The notes: generated by a model not told the origin, from the sequence alone. A stretch of 64,000 nucleotides of DNA from Xiphias gladius (GCF_016859285.1 NC_053420.1:9310001-9374000); one strand, 5' to 3'. Numbered from the stretch's first letter, positions 50,711 through 64,000 are shown. A program made the numbers and translations.

Positions 50711-53700
50711 CAGACAGTTCTCAGTAAGGAAAGGGAAAAAAAAAAAAACAAGGACACTTTGTTGGCCCCAGACTTACAGCATTACTGTATTCATCCCATC
50801 CAAGTACAGTCTGTAACTGCAAAAGAGACACAGGCCTGTGTTTCCCTCTGTGTGATGGAAGCTTTGATCAAATACACAGTTTCAAAGGTTAGAGAGTCAC
50901 CTGATCCTGTGTGTGTGTGCGTGTCTGTGTGTGGTAGGTGGGTGTCCTCAGTGTCTTGGGGTAATAGTATAATAGGTACAAACCCATCCCAGGGGTCAAA
51001 AGCTCTCCAGTACCCTTGGACAAAGTGACCTGTCTCAGCCATATTTGATTTCAAGGGCCAATCTTTGAATCGATGAGTTCTGGACAGGTATGAGGAGATG
51101 TCAGTAAATGTTAATATAAAATGTGTGACTACATTAAGATATAAGAAATTAGTTGGTTTAAAAATGCTTTTTGTGTTTTTGTTACAGGTACTATGAAAGA
51201 GAAATTTTACAACTCAGCTGGAATGGAAAAACAGTCTACCAGGGTGGATCTAGAGAACGGGCGTTTGAGACTTTGCACAAACATGTCTGCAACCATATGA
51301 GGACATGGCACTAAACAATACAGGCAGTTTACAACAAGCACATTTGATACAGGGAAACATTCCAACTGGAAAGCAGACAAATATTCATGAAAAAATCTTG
51401 GTGTATGTGACAGCAGACTCCTCTGTTAAAATGTGTTTTCCCATCGACTCAGCCTCATCATCACCCTTCAACACAAAGCTACAGGGCAGTGGCACTGAAT
51501 CAATTGCCAAAGGGCATCAGTGGTGGGAAGTGTGCCAACCCTGAGATATAGTGCCTTGTAGAGAATGCCAGACTATATCACCCTTATTGTGGCAGAATGC
51601 CACTTTGACTAATGTGTATCCTTTGGCATTGAGATCAAACACAAATCAATAATTACCTTGAAAATACATTATCATGGATGATGCATGCACAAACTGACTA
51701 TATTTATGGTATGTTAAGGAAAATACAACTGGCCGAAGTTTAAACGACCATTCTTGTGTTATCTTGAGGTTCAGCCACTTAGTTACAAATTGCACAATAC
51801 TTAATGTAATTGTTAATCATTTTCCAAAACATAGCTTTTTAGATTAAGTTTATTCTTTCATTTGAGCCATTTGATTGTATTGTTTCGATACTTAAAACTT
51901 GCATAGGATAGCAAGAACATGATTGTGCCAAAATTTTGGCCTTTACTTATTTATACAAAGACCCATTATCAGTGCATGGTAATGTATGGACCATTGGGAA
52001 AACCCTTTTGGTTCTATCCAAGATTTGAGAATGAGAAGCTGAAAAGCACTGCACTATTGAGCTATGAAAATCAACATGTGAAGAGGATAACATAAATTGG
52101 TTGTTTGCGGCATTGATAAGTTCGCAGCCAAATCTGAAGTTTCAGAAGGTCAGAATGTGCTTGAATGTATTAGTATGGGTATCTAAAAACAGTCCCTGCA
52201 TAAAAACTGCATTGTTATGGTAACAAAAAATAAAGTGACAAACTGTCCGTTGTGATGGCTTAACTATTTCAAGTCATAGCAACCAGTGGAAGCAGTGGCT
52301 TACTAGTAGGTAGGATATCAATTTGAAAATGTATGGTATTCTATAGAAAATGGTCACTAACAATCACTGAGGCAAACATTGTGGGATGCAAGGTAATATG
52401 CAGATAAAACTGTATATTTGTATATAACTGTATAAGAGTGAAAGCACAAAATAAAAGTAACTGACAGAGGTTTCGGAGTTCAATACTCATTTAAATTTTA
52501 GGCATTTAGCCTTCACAACTAAGCACTGTGAGACAGGATGGTCATTCCACCTTCAGGGAGGAAACCAAGGAGGGAGAAGTGAAATACTGTCCTGGTGTGA
52601 TTGTTTGAACCATCAGCACATCCTTTTGACAACTGTGGTAAATGAGAGCTCATCTGTCAGCAGTCAGTCCTCAGAGAGCGACGCATCCTCCCACCAACCA
52701 CACACACTGAACTCTTTGTAAAAAAAAAAAAAAAAAAAAAACTAACTAGAAAGAATAGATCCCTCGATCATCATCACACAGCTGTAAATACAGATGTGCT
52801 GAGAATCATGTCATGTAGCAGAAACAGACAAGAAAGAATAGGAAGTACAGTAGGTTGTGAATACATCATATGTACACATGCAAGGACTGCTGTAGCATAC
52901 AGGCTAAAAAGATATAAAGCTATATTTTTTTTATAATAAAAGGAACAGTGGAGAACTTTATCATATCTTCATCAGGTGCAGATATGGATTTGAGTATCAT
53001 TAAGCTGCCAAGACAGTAAAGACTCAAACAGTCTGACATGAAATTACATAGAGTGGTTGGGAAATTTTTTGAATTCTTCTGTTCTATATGAAATTTAATC
53101 CAATGCAGAAATGGTCTTTTTGGTCACATACAACAAGGCCATTGTCCTCCAGAGTTTGGGAGCATTTTCCTGAAAGGCTATCTGCCTGGTGGCCCCAGGC
53201 TAATCTGGGCTGGGTGGAGTGGAGGTCACAGGGCACATGCTTTGCCTGGTTTTGGCTGGTGGTCTGAGCACAGACAATTCAGATCACTGCTTAGGTCAGG
53301 TGCTCAATTTGCTTGAGATAATCTGACAAAAGAGTTTACATACCTTTGAAAAGTTCTCTCTCTCTCTTTTCTTTTTGGTACTTTTGTTTCAGGAGAAGCA
53401 GATGACCACTGGCTTTGAGAGTCAATTTCCAATTGATAGTTGAACTCAAACCAGACTAGGTGACCTGAGGCCAAGAGTCAAACAGAGTGTCTTCTCAGGT
53501 GCACATCGATATGGTAATAGAGCTGTAATTTTTTTCAACAATCACTCGTGAATGAATTCTGACTAACAAACATCCACCCATGTAGCCTAGCCTAAAATAC
53601 GTTGTGGCTGCAGTCACTGCAGTTTTGCCTGCTCATTAATCTCGATGAGGAACAGGGTGAGATATATTCGTTGCTGTTCTCTTCACACAGATTCCAAGAC

Positions 53701-53740
53701 TGAATGAAACACTGCTTGGCTGCAGGAAGTTAAAATGACA
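50711..53740. other. Non-coding, nothing recognised
   Basis: GT-rich patch at about 50910-50935 and an A21 run at about 52720-52740; no gene supported. Confidence 0.5.
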
Positions 53741-54268
53741 TTAAAGCAATAGTTAACCATTTTGAGAAATATTCATATTCACTGTCTTGTTGAGAGATAG
53801 ATGATAAGATCCATACCACTCTTGTATCTGTCAGGTGAACATAAAACTGCAATCGGTTAGCTTAGCCTAGTATAAAGACTGGAAATGGGGGAAACGGCTA
53901 GCCTTACTCTGTCTGAAGGTAACAAAACTTATATACTGAAGACTGTTGTCACTGTGAGGTTCCCAGGTAACCAGTGGAGACTTCACCTGTTGCCTGAAAG
54001 AAATACATCGTTTTTGTATGGATGAAACAAAGGCTATATGTGTCAATTAGTGAGCTATAGAGGCGATGCTAGGCAAATTTTGTTATCTTCGAACAAAGTC
54101 AGGCTGGTCAGCCCTGTTTTCAGTCTTCATGCTAAGCCAAGCTAACTGTCCGCTGGCTGTAGTCTTATATTTACACCATAGATGTGAGAGTAGTTGTGAC
54201 ATTTTCATCTAACTCTCAGTAAGAACCTGTATAATTGTATTTCCCAAGATTTCCAACTTTTGCTTTAA
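53741..54268. mobile_element. Foldback (long-TIR) element, copy 2
   Basis: Arms of about 190 bp are inverted relative to each other: 'ttaaagca..attttgagaaat..gttagcttagcc..aggtaacaaaa' and its diverged complement ending '..tgctttaa'. The outer TTAA is present at both ends. No coding capacity. Confidence 0.7.
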
Positions 54269-54624
54269 TAGAGGACGATGATAAGTGTTTCACAAAATGC
54301 TGTATAATTTTCATCTTGTGGAATGCTGTTGTTAGCCACACTAGCACCCACAGTTTGTTAACAATCCAGCCTGTGCCTTTTTCCTGTCCTGCCTACTTTT
54401 TGCTACAGCATGCAAGTAAATTTCCTCAGTTGAAGTCCAGCCTAACTGCAACAAGTGTTGCTGAGAGCCAAAGTAGCATAGCTGTCAGCGGTGTTGAAGG
54501 GGTTTAAGATATAAAATATAACACTATATATAAAACAAACCATGATAAAATGAAAACATTCTGAGAAGAAGATAAAAGCATAGCATGCAATACAACAACC
54601 TTACATCAAGGAAACCATCCCAGA

Positions 54625-55521
54625 AACCTTGGACTCTCCACAGCTTGCATATCTTCAGAACGGGTCCACTGACAACACAGTCAGCACCGCCATCAAGGCA
54701 GCCCTCACACACTTAGAGCAAACGGACAGATATATTGGAATTTTATTTATCGACTACAGCTCAGCATTCAACACAGTTATCCCACACAATCTTCTTCACC
54801 CTTGGACTGTTGGTCATCGGAATGACGACTGGTGGGGTCGAGACAGGGCACAGAAGAGAGTTGGCAGATGTAGTGGCCTGGTGGTGTGACAATAATCTTC
54901 CCCTATATGCAGAAAAGACCAAGGAAATGATTTTTGACCCAAGGAGGAAGGGGGATTGGCACATGAACTACTATACATAGGTGAGACAGAGGAAGAGAGG
55001 GTGAAAACCTCTCATTACCTTGGCATCCATATCAGCAAGGATCTCACCTGGTCTCACAACACTCAACAAATTCTCAAGAAGTCCCAGCAGCAACTGCACT
55101 TTCTAAGAAGACTGAGAAAATTTGGCATGCCAACCAAAATTCTCAGCAACTTCTACAGGTGTACAATTGAGTGTCCTTACCAGTTCCATCACAGTATTGT
55201 AAGGAAACTGCACTGCTCAGGACAGGAAGGCTCCCCAGCGTGTGATCAAAACTGCACAGTACATCTCAGGAGCAGCCTTCCCCTCTTCAGGACATTTACT
55301 ACAGCAGGGTCATCAGGAGGGTAAGAAACATCTTCAGGGACAGTATACATCCGCAACACAGTCTCGTTACTCTGCTGCCATCATGCAGATGCTACAGGAT
55401 TGTGAAGTCCAGGACAACAAGATTGACAAACAGTTCCTATCCACATGCCATCAGGCCTCTGAACGACTCTCTCTCACACCTTCCCCTTCCATCACCACAA
55501 ACTGATCGGTTGAACTCTTGC

Positions 55522-55581
<60 letters not shown>

Positions 55582-55745
55582 TATTGAAATTTTACTGCTC
55601 TATTTTTATTTTTATTTTTATAATTATATTTTTAAAAACGTTAAATCTTGTGCAGGGTGGATAAGCAAAGTAAGAATTTCATTGTACAGTCTAACCATCT
55701 GTGTTTTTACTGTGCAGATGATAATAAAACTTCTTAACTCTTCAT
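54625..55745 (+). mobile_element. Degenerate L2-type LINE, 5'-truncated
   Basis: Reverse-transcriptase remnants run through several frames: STDNTVSTAIKAALTHLEQ, then motif A LFIDYSSAFNTVIP (54750s), then WWCDNNLPLYAEKTKEMIFD, YLGIHISKDLTWS, FLRRLRKFGM and FYRCTIE, and finally IKTAQYISGA. The segment that should carry the second catalytic motif (F/YxDD) is missing between about 54800 and 54870, and several frameshifts occur. The tail has a (CA)n tract (55523-55580) and the 'aagaatttcattgtac..aataaaactt' ending typical of fish L2. Confidence 0.8.
55523..55580. repeat. (CA)n microsatellite within the L2 tail
   Basis: About 58 nt of AC dinucleotides, located inside the LINE 3' region. Confidence 0.95.
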
Positions 55746-55861
55746 AACTCTTATATCACCACATTTCAATGTGTAAAAAAAGACCAAGAAATCATGAGGA
55801 AAGAGCCAAATAGTCTTTGTCTCTGACTGCAATTAAAACTAAAGTTTTTTTCAGAATTTTA

Positions 55862-56530
55862 CCATCTTTCCATCCACCCAGCCATCCATTTTCTGCAGCT
55901 CATCCAGAGATTGGGTCACGGTGATAGAGGGTAGTCCAGACATCCCTCTCCCCAGCCACGTTTTCGAGCTCCTCCTGGGGGACCCCAAGGCGTGTCCAGG
56001 CCAGAGGAGATATATAGTCTCTCATGTGTATTCTGGGTCTACCGCCGGGTCTTCTGCTAGTTGGATGCACAGAAAACTTCAAATGGAAGGCGGCCAGGAG
56101 GCATCCTGGTCAGATGTCCGAAGCACCTCAACTGGCTCCTTTTGAAGCAAATGAGCAGCAGTTCTACTCCTTGCCCCCTACGGATATCTGACCTCCTTAA
56201 CCCAGCATGAACCTAGCTATCTTATGAAGGAAACTCATTTTGGCTGCTCATATTCACAAATTCTTTTGGTCACTACCCAAAGCTCGGGACATAGGTGAGG
56301 GTTGGAACGTAGATCGACTGGTAAATCGAAAGCTTTGCCCTCTGGCTCACCTCCCCCTTCACCACAACAGTCCAGTACAACGCCTGCATTACTGCTGACA
56401 CTGCAATCAGCCTGTCGATCTCACACTCCATTTTACCCTCACTTGTGAACAAGACCCCGATTTACTTAAACTCCTTCAATTGAAGCAGCAGGTCACTCAC
56501 TTTCAACCCGAAGGGAGCAATCCACTGTTG
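55862..56530 (-). mobile_element. RTE-type LINE 3' fragment
   Basis: Minus-strand reading at 56082-55900 gives RRPGGRPRIHMRDYISPLAW, then GVPQEELENVAGERDVW, the C-terminus typical of fish RTE elements. Upstream nucleotide blocks ('ggtcactacccaaagctc', 'gtagatcgactggtaaat', 'gtgaacaagaccccga') match the same consensus. 5'-truncated and frameshifted. Confidence 0.7.
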
Positions 56531-59041
56531 GATTTTACCATATCGCCATAAGTATCATTATCACAGAACTACGCTGCAATATTATAAAGTTTCAAGGCAA
56601 TATCGCCATCCTCTGCCTTGTAAGACATGGCCTGTTGCATTTACACACTATTTTTTTAATTCCAACAGGTGATTACAGATTGAATATTTAATTGAATCCC
56701 TTTTCAAACTGTTAGAATTTGTATAAAATGGTGATATCCATATATTATCATCGTTTAGAATGTTCACTGATGTTCACACCCAGGACACCGCAGTTGAAAA
56801 TGATGGCCTGAAAAGTGAGGCAGGTAACATTCAATACTGGGTTTTATATTCCAATGGTCTGGAGTCACCACAGCTCAGAGTTTAAAAATGGTAATTTTGC
56901 CATTTTATATCAGTGTGCTGTTGATTCATTAGCAAAATAATAAAGTTCCATATAATCTGCTTATTGAATATGTGTTCATTCCAAGTTAGCATCCTAAATA
57001 TTGTGTAACACAACCACTACTGACCGGGAAAGCTACTGCTGTCTGAGAAAGATGACCTGCGCTACATCTTGCTCTGCTATGTCTTTGGGGTAATCAAATC
57101 TGAGTGTTTCATAGAATGAAAATTAAGCCCTTACTTCCTGCTCGGTTCCACAAAGTCAGCTGTCTTTCCAAACGCTGGGTCTGAGTTGATGTGGCTGATG
57201 AAGGCCAGATGTGGATCGCCACAGCACACACATTTTCTTTTTCCACAGAAAGCGAAAGTTACAATGTTGTTTTACGAACACACAAAAAACTCATCTGTGG
57301 TCCACCATGGAATACCATTCATGTCATTGGTAGTTCACTCTGTATTTAGCAACACCCTGGTTTACTTTTGGAAGGGATGTGTTAGTTTAATACCACATGT
57401 CTATTATTTCTGCAATTTCTGGTTTTTATTCCTTTAACAACAACTTGTCTACCACAAAAGATCATTGTACAGACATGACAGTTGTTTTTGCATCAATTTT
57501 TGGGGCTATTTTGCTCCCCTTGGGATCATCAGCAACCTAGATTTAAACTTTTTCATGCTCAAATTTAAGACCAGGCTAAAAATTTGATCCAATTGTTAAA
57601 TCCTTGTTTTTTCACTATGCGCATGTTATATTCCCCTCAACTTCAATTTACAATCCGAACAGAGGTTGAAATAAGGGAAAGATCACTTTCTTTTTGCCAA
57701 ACAATAGAAGAGAATGGTCTGGCCTGAGTGTCTAAATGTAATCCTGCAAATGAGTTTTACAGGAGATCAGTGGGAGGCCAAGTTTCAAATCCCCAAAGTC
57801 CTATAGTGCCAAAGCAGGAAGAAACCACTGATGTAACTCGTCTTTCATGGGTGTCTGGTCATTCAGATTCCCAAAAGACAAGTGTAACTAATGTTCATAG
57901 ATGACAAATTCGGTTTAATCCATTCTGTAGGATAGAAAAGATATGAAGAGGCTCCCACCAAAAAAAGATCATAAAACTTGAGAGGGCCGCTTTTCAAAAC
58001 ATGGCCATGACCAATTTTAAAAATACCAGCCGTGCCATGGAGGGTTCAGAGCAATAATCAAAGCCAGGGTGTAATGCTCATGTAATATTGTAAGCAGATT
58101 TTGCTTCCATGTGTTCTTCTTGATCCAGATGTTGGAGGCTGGTAGTGATAAATATGAACACACTGAAGCCCTTCTTTAAAAAATCTCAACCATTATCTAA
58201 ATAATGAAGAAAGGGTGAAAAAAAAAAAAAAAAATCTTAAACACAGACTACTGAGTGACCTTGAGTTGTTGTGAGGGTGATTTGAGAGAGAAAGAGCCTC
58301 ACAGCCACATTTGTACTTTTTCCACAGCTGGATTAGTTTATGCTGTCTCACATCTAAGCTCAAAATCTCCTTTTGAAACATTAGGACTATCCACTCACAC
58401 ACTCTCAATGCCTTAAAACACTGATACACTGTGTAACTTTATCCCGTGTAAGAGCTGGTGTCGAGAATCACGTCAGTTTAAAAAAAAGTTCAACAATTTC
58501 TCCAATTTAACATCTGGGGGATGCAATAACGGTGAGGAAAAATGTAAATGAATGAATTCTCAAATTCCTGGTTAGCAAGATGTTTTGCATCTCTTTTTAG
58601 GATCATATTTAAAACACACTCTTTATTCCAGCATTAGGGTTCTACAATATCAGGAAATGTTATGATCTGGGAAACTGATTGCTCATAGAAGGTGATTTCA
58701 AAAACATCTGCTCCTGTTTTTGACAAGAAGAAACCCAAATAAAAACACTGAACACTGGCTAAACATTTATGAGATAACAATACTTCTGGGAGTTTGGGGA
58801 AGTCATAAATAGACAGGAAACAGACAGTTTTTTTTTTTCTTGTTTGTTTTGTTTTTGTTTGTTTTTTAAATGTGTTACATCATAATCAGAGTATAGCTAC
58901 ACAGCCTGATAAAGGCCACCCATGGAGCTTCCACAGCTGGATAATAAAGTAAACACCAACAAAGTTCTGTTTAGCTAAGAAAGCATTGGGATGCAATAGC
59001 TGTAATAAAATCTGAAAAAAAAAGGATTTATACTTTAAATT
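56531..59041. other. Non-coding, nothing recognised
   Basis: A 'tatcgccat..atatcgcc' patch at about 56540-56610 may be a repeat relic. A-run at 58218-58234. T/GTTT-rich tract at about 58829-58867. No gene supported. Confidence 0.5.
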
Positions 59042-59160
59042 AATTTAACAAATGTAGATCTTTATTCATCCCGAAAGACATTTTGGTGCCAAAGAAGCTC
59101 AGTATACATAGTTAAATAAATCAAGGGTACAAGTTACTTTGTAACAGATTATAAGCAATG
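59042..59160. repeat. Possible LINE/SINE tail fragment
   Basis: 'tttattcatcccgaaagacattttggtgcc' resembles, in parts, the 'tttattgatccc' tail of fish retroposons. Short and uncertain. Confidence 0.3.
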
Positions 59161-59344
59161 GAAAATACCTGGATAAAAATGCATCATAATATTACTATGA
59201 ACAGACAGAAAGGTGAAGCATTGAAATATGGAGTACGAATGAAAAAAAGTATAAACTGTATTTAAGGGGTTCATCACACTCTAGTAGCAGATAACAAGAC
59301 TAAGAGTCTATAGCTGTGCTAGTGGTTGTAAATTATTTACTGTA

Positions 59345-60080
59345 GGTACACCGGCGCTTTGAGCTAAATGCTAAAGCCAGCTTGCTAACATGCTCACAAT
59401 GACAATGCTCACATGCTGATGTTTAGTGGGTATAATGTTTACCACATTAACCATCTCAGTTTAGGGTGTCAGCATGCTACCATTTGCTAAATAGCACTAA
59501 ACACGTGTACTGCAGAAGCTGATGAGAATGTCATTAGTTTTACATATTTGGTTTATAAATATTTAAAAATATGACCTGATGATAGCACTAGATGAACCAT
59601 TAAGGGATAACCAAAATGATTACAATTCATCCTGAGGGGAACATGAATGTCTGTATCAAAACAATCAATCCAATAGACATTTCACTCAAAACAACAAATA
59701 TGAATCTCAAGATTGCACTATAGGAAAGGTCGAGGGATAACCACAGTCCGAAGGATTCATCTTCTTGGAGCAATGAATGTATGCGTACCAAATTCTGTGC
59801 CAGTCAGTCTTGTAGAATTGATTAAGTGAGATTACGCTCGCCACCAATGATATCCGAATTTTCATGGCAAATTTATCCAATAGTTTTTGAAATATTTCAC
59901 TAAAAACAAAAATGTCGACTTGGTGGCATTAGGGGATCATCAAAGTCAGAGTCTTCTGGGGACCACCAATGTTTCTACCAAATGTCATGGTAATCCATCC
60001 AAATAGTTGTTGAGATATTTCAGTCTGAACCGAGGTGGTGGACCAACGAACTGACACTGCAATCCGTAGAGCCATACTGC
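59345..60080. repeat. Percomorph 'gctaaatgctaa' dispersed repeat with internal modules
   Basis: Opens with 'gctaaatgctaaagcc' and 'aacatgctcacaatgac', then three diverged modules of 'gggataaccaaa..aattcatcctga..aatgaatgt..atttca' and a close of 'gaggtggtggaccaac'. Non-coding and common in fish. Confidence 0.6.
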
Positions 60081-62599
60081 AACTGTGGCTTAATATAGTA
60101 GGAACAGGAGTTAACAGAAATGGATTGAGCTTGAGTTTGAGAAAGAAAGAAAAACCAAAACTGAATCTAATGAACTCTATTCAGTAGACAGTAGTACAGT
60201 AGTTACAATAGTTACTATAATAATAGTAGTAGCAGTGGTGTTGATTTGTGCCATGAAAGTTTCTCTGAATGTGAACTACCATATTTACACATATAAATCA
60301 AGTGAATTATCAACCCGTGCTGGTGGCTTGCAGAGCGGCAGGCACTAGGACCTGTAGCACTCCACAGTCAGACGGAGCTTGCAGCCTCTGGGACTTTTCT
60401 TACTTATTTTCAGAACAATTTTCAAACAAGTGTAAGACTCAGAAAGGACTGTTTGGGATAATTGACAAAGAATTAGTTCTTCCCCTCCCTGGCATCTTGT
60501 GGAATTGGACACAAACTGGAACATATTTCAGTAATCTTCAGGAGTCTTACGTCAGCGGAGAGAAGAGAGAGCTTTCGCAGAGGTAGAAAACTATTTTACC
60601 TTCACATACACTGCATGGATCAACACTTACTTACTACTGTATAAAATGCAAAGCAACAAAGTAGATTAACATATTTTGAATTACATTAAATTAATTTAAA
60701 GACAAAGTAAAGTTTTTTTGTAGTTTTTTTTAAGAATAATGATTAGAATAAGTCCTCTTTAACAAGTTTAGGAAGAAAATGTTTAACAAGGTAAACTTTC
60801 ACATGCAGCACTTAGATTTACTGTTTCTTTATTTTACGATAGTTGCCTACAGAGCATTTTAATAAAATTGCTGTGTATTAGACTGCTTGTGAGGGTTTAG
60901 GGTTGAAGATCAGACCCACAGGGACCTGACCATCTCCTCCATCCCCTCAGAAACTGCTGAACCTTAGCCCTAGGCTCATCAGGTTACAATAGCACCGATC
61001 AGCCCTATGATCTCTTTGGGCTATGTACTTTTCCCAGAATGTTCCTGTAGAGTTTATGTATTTGTATGGTATGTTGGGTTGGAAAAAAAGAAGCTTGCTG
61101 CAGGGTAGTTTTCTCAAATTATGTGTGCCAGAGTTGAAACAAATTATTGCATTCTTGACATAATAGCAGGTGATTATACCAAAGAAGACTTGGTATTCTA
61201 TTTTGATAAACAGGTACTTTTTCAAATAGACCTTTAAATATGCTTATGGTTAATTTTTGACACATTTGATGGCATTTTCAACTTATTTTTCACTCTCTTG
61301 TTTGACCACTTTTCTGTATTGAGAAAAATCACTCAAACCTTTTCTAGATGTTTGCTAGGGTACAGTGTTCACTAGTTTCCAAGTATGTAGTGAGTTTACA
61401 TACAGAGAGTGGGTCTACATTTATACTAAACTTAAATATGGGAACAGAGCCACTAATGTATTCATCAACCATATGGTTGTTATCAAATGGCATGAAAAAT
61501 AAACTGCACTATCAATAGAGAGGCTTCTCTGCACTAGAACAATAGAGGCAGTAGTCAGTTTACGATGAGAATGAGAGTGATGAGTGAAGTCCGAATGATG
61601 AAATCAGAGGGGGGGGTGGGCTGTAGTTAGGATGTTGGTCTCAGCGGGTAATTAAGGTACTTTTGATTTGTAAAGGACAGGAAACAACAAAAGCAGGTTG
61701 TGGCATACATTTCCTCAAGGTCTTTCTATGGTATCTATGGTTGGTCCAAAGTTTTTTGGTCACCTTCATCAATGACAGCTTCATTTCAAAGGACAGTTTT
61801 ACTCTTCGCAATGAGGGTGGAGTTTGTCATAGTCTTTTGAGGCTTTTGAACTAACGGTTTATATTCAGTGCTCCCTTCCAAGGGAACTTGCGGCTGTGTT
61901 TTTTTGGCGTGGGAAGCTGAGCACACAGTATGCTTGGCATCTCTGGTTAAACTCGCTCTGGCTCAGCAAATGACAAACAGTGGACACGACACAATCCTTT
62001 TTGTGAACTGCATTTAAGCCAAAAAAGAAGAAAAATGCTGACAAAGCTAACTGCCCTCCATAGGCTTCACTCGTAAAAGACTAAAGTTTTTGATCATTTT
62101 TTCTACCTAAAGCGTAAATTGTACAAGAGTGGGTCATTCATACGGACTCTCCTTGTGAACATAGTAAACACAACCACATTTGAGGGCAGCATAAATCAAG
62201 TCGCTCATGCCGATCAGACACTATAAACTTCAAATAAAATACAATGAAACTGAATTTTTAGGAAGCTAGGTGAGAGACATGATAGGTGAGAAACACAATA
62301 GCTGTAACTAAAATGAGATATCCGAAAACAAAAATATACTAGGTATTATTTTGACTACATGCCACTAAGCATATATAAATGTATGCTTTTGTGTGACTTG
62401 TATATGATATATGTTACTGATGACTTAAATATGTATGAGTAATTCAGTATGTCTGAACCTCCCTAACTGAGGTGTTAATTAAGGTGGAGGATCTTTAGAG
62501 GGTGTTTTCCCGCTGCTTGTCCTCATCTGGCCTGTCTTTCTGAATCTTGAGTTTTGAGACTGCTGTGGCATAAACTCTGTCAAGTAGTTATGTGGAGTC
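60081..62599. other. Non-coding, nothing recognised
   Basis: Short frames only, including a 94-codon one at 60302-60586 without recognisable features. Confidence 0.5.
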
Positions 62600-62945
62600 A
62601 TATGAACTGCAACTTACGATTGTTTTCTTTATCGCTTAATCTCTTAATTATCTTTTCAATTAAATGATCAATTGTTTAGTCTGTAAAATGTCAAAAAGGT
62701 GAAAATGTGCATTACGAGTTCCCAGATCCAAAGGTCATGTCTTCAAACTGTTTGTTTGTCCAACCAGCAGTTCAAAACCCAAAAGGAATTTAATTTGCAA
62801 TTTTATTAGAGATAAAAACACATCACCACATTTAACAAACTGAAACCAGAGGCTTGAGAGAAATTAATCTAAACAAGATGCTGAAGTCTTTTCGCAATCA
62901 AAAATCATTCACCTAATTAATCAACTAAATCTTACAGCACTATCC
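62600..62945 (-). repeat. 'gattaatcgatta' dispersed repeat, copy 5
   Basis: Contains 'caattgtttagtctgtaaaatg', 'cccagatccaaaggtcatg' and 'cagttcaaaacccaaa' type blocks in the same order and orientation as 43430-43770. Confidence 0.55.
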
Positions 62946-64000
62946 CAAACTTTGCTCTCCTAGATCTTCCTCTCATTAATGTATACATTTTACATATTGA
63001 CACATTTTTGACTGTCAAGTATAGTTTGGTCCATGTTGCCAAAGTTAGATTTAGATTTGAGAGGAATATTTAAATAGAGAAAAGTGCCCAGTAGAAATAC
63101 TTTACACAAACCCAAAATTGACTTTTCTATTTGGCTGCAAACTAACTAAAAGTAAGACCACATATTTTTCAGAACTGTTCACATTTTAACATTTTTGTGA
63201 ACCAAATATGACATATTCAGTGTTAGACTCATTATAAAAAAAGGTATGGCGGGAGAAGATAGTAAAAATGTGGAGTTGAGTTTTCTTCTTGTTCTCTATC
63301 CATCTTTTTCCATCTCTTCTGGTATGCAGAGCCATGTACATCAGTGAAGCATTTCCAGCTGTAATTCCTCTTCGCTGAACAATCTGTTCTACAGGTGGAT
63401 GAACATGGTCTGGCAGTCAAGGCTGAAACTCTTTAGACAGGTTACAGATGCTGTATGGTCCATCTGAGTGGAACCAGGGTGTAAAGGCTTCTGCGTGCCT
63501 CAAAACAGACTTCACACAAAGAAACATTCATCTACATTGGACCTTCACTGATACATTTTTCCAGGCTGGCTAAAAATAATGATGAGAGGAGGCTTTGTTT
63601 TACTGTGCTTTGTTGGAGATGTAATGACGTCCAGTCCTGCCTTCCAATGTTTCAAAGTGAACCATTGACAAAAAAAGTAGCTCTAGAATTGGAACAACTT
63701 TTAATGAAGGGGTAGTTAACATTTGATGTTGTTTTAATGAGATAGTCATCAACACCAGCCTCAATAAAGGGGTCTTTAAAAGTTAACAGCAGTTTATCAT
63801 TCTTTCTCAGTATGTCGCTGTGTTTTTTTTTTTAAAGCTACATCTTACATCTGTTATACATTGTTTTTAGCTTTCTTTTTTTTTTTTTTTTTTTTTAACT
63901 CTTACGCCGGTTTAATACCAAACATATTAGAATGAAAAATTTAGTGGTGCGTACACATAATTTTAAGTTTTGGATTATTTACAACACTCCAACATTTACA
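62946..64000. other. Non-coding, nothing recognised
   Basis: T-runs at about 63824-63833 and 63878-63896; no gene supported to the window edge. Confidence 0.5.

Overview
This is vertebrate nuclear DNA, very probably from a percomorph (spiny-rayed) teleost. Two intronless voltage-gated potassium channel genes of the Shaker (Kv1) family sit in a sea of non-coding sequence. The fish assignment rests on the interspersed repeats: a tRNA-derived SINE with recognisable A and B boxes, a degenerate L2-type LINE, an RTE-type LINE tail, a Tc1/mariner relic, long-inverted-repeat foldback elements carrying the 'gttagcttagc' core familiar from percomorph genomes, and many CA, GA, TA and trinucleotide microsatellites.

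Layout. 1-14297 is non-coding: scattered repeats up to about 8.3 kb, then about 6 kb nearly free of recognised repeats that probably includes the long 3' UTR of the first gene. 14298-15794 (minus) is kcna2 (Kv1.2), with a good splice acceptor one base before the ATG and a candidate 5' UTR exon at 16865-16960. 15.8-28 kb is the intergenic interval, with a SINE, simple repeats and a small inverted-repeat element. 28.4-29.2 kb is an unexplained GC/CpG-rich block with CRE-, NRF1-, RFX- and Sp1-like motifs and an exon-1-like plus-strand reading frame. 30020-31468 (minus) is kcna3 (Kv1.3), with tandem AATAAA signals downstream, a short uORF overlapping its start codon and a REST/RE1-like site about 0.9 kb upstream. 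32.5-64 kb contains no gene I can support; it is repeat-rich, with the LINE relics concentrated at 54.6-56.5 kb.

The two genes face the same way. Their order fits the human KCNA10-KCNA2-KCNA3 cluster on chromosome 1p13, so kcna10 would be expected to the left of the window. Kv1.2 and Kv1.3 subunits share the T1 assembly domain and can form homo- or heterotetramers that set action-potential repolarisation and resting excitability. I cannot tell from the window alone which teleost-duplicate paralogue (a or b) each gene is.

I found no wholly new system. The observations most worth following up are the 28.4-29.2 kb orphan promoter-like block, the short uORFs ending in an ATGA overlap at both channel genes (one of them only after a predicted splice), and the RE1 site above kcna3.
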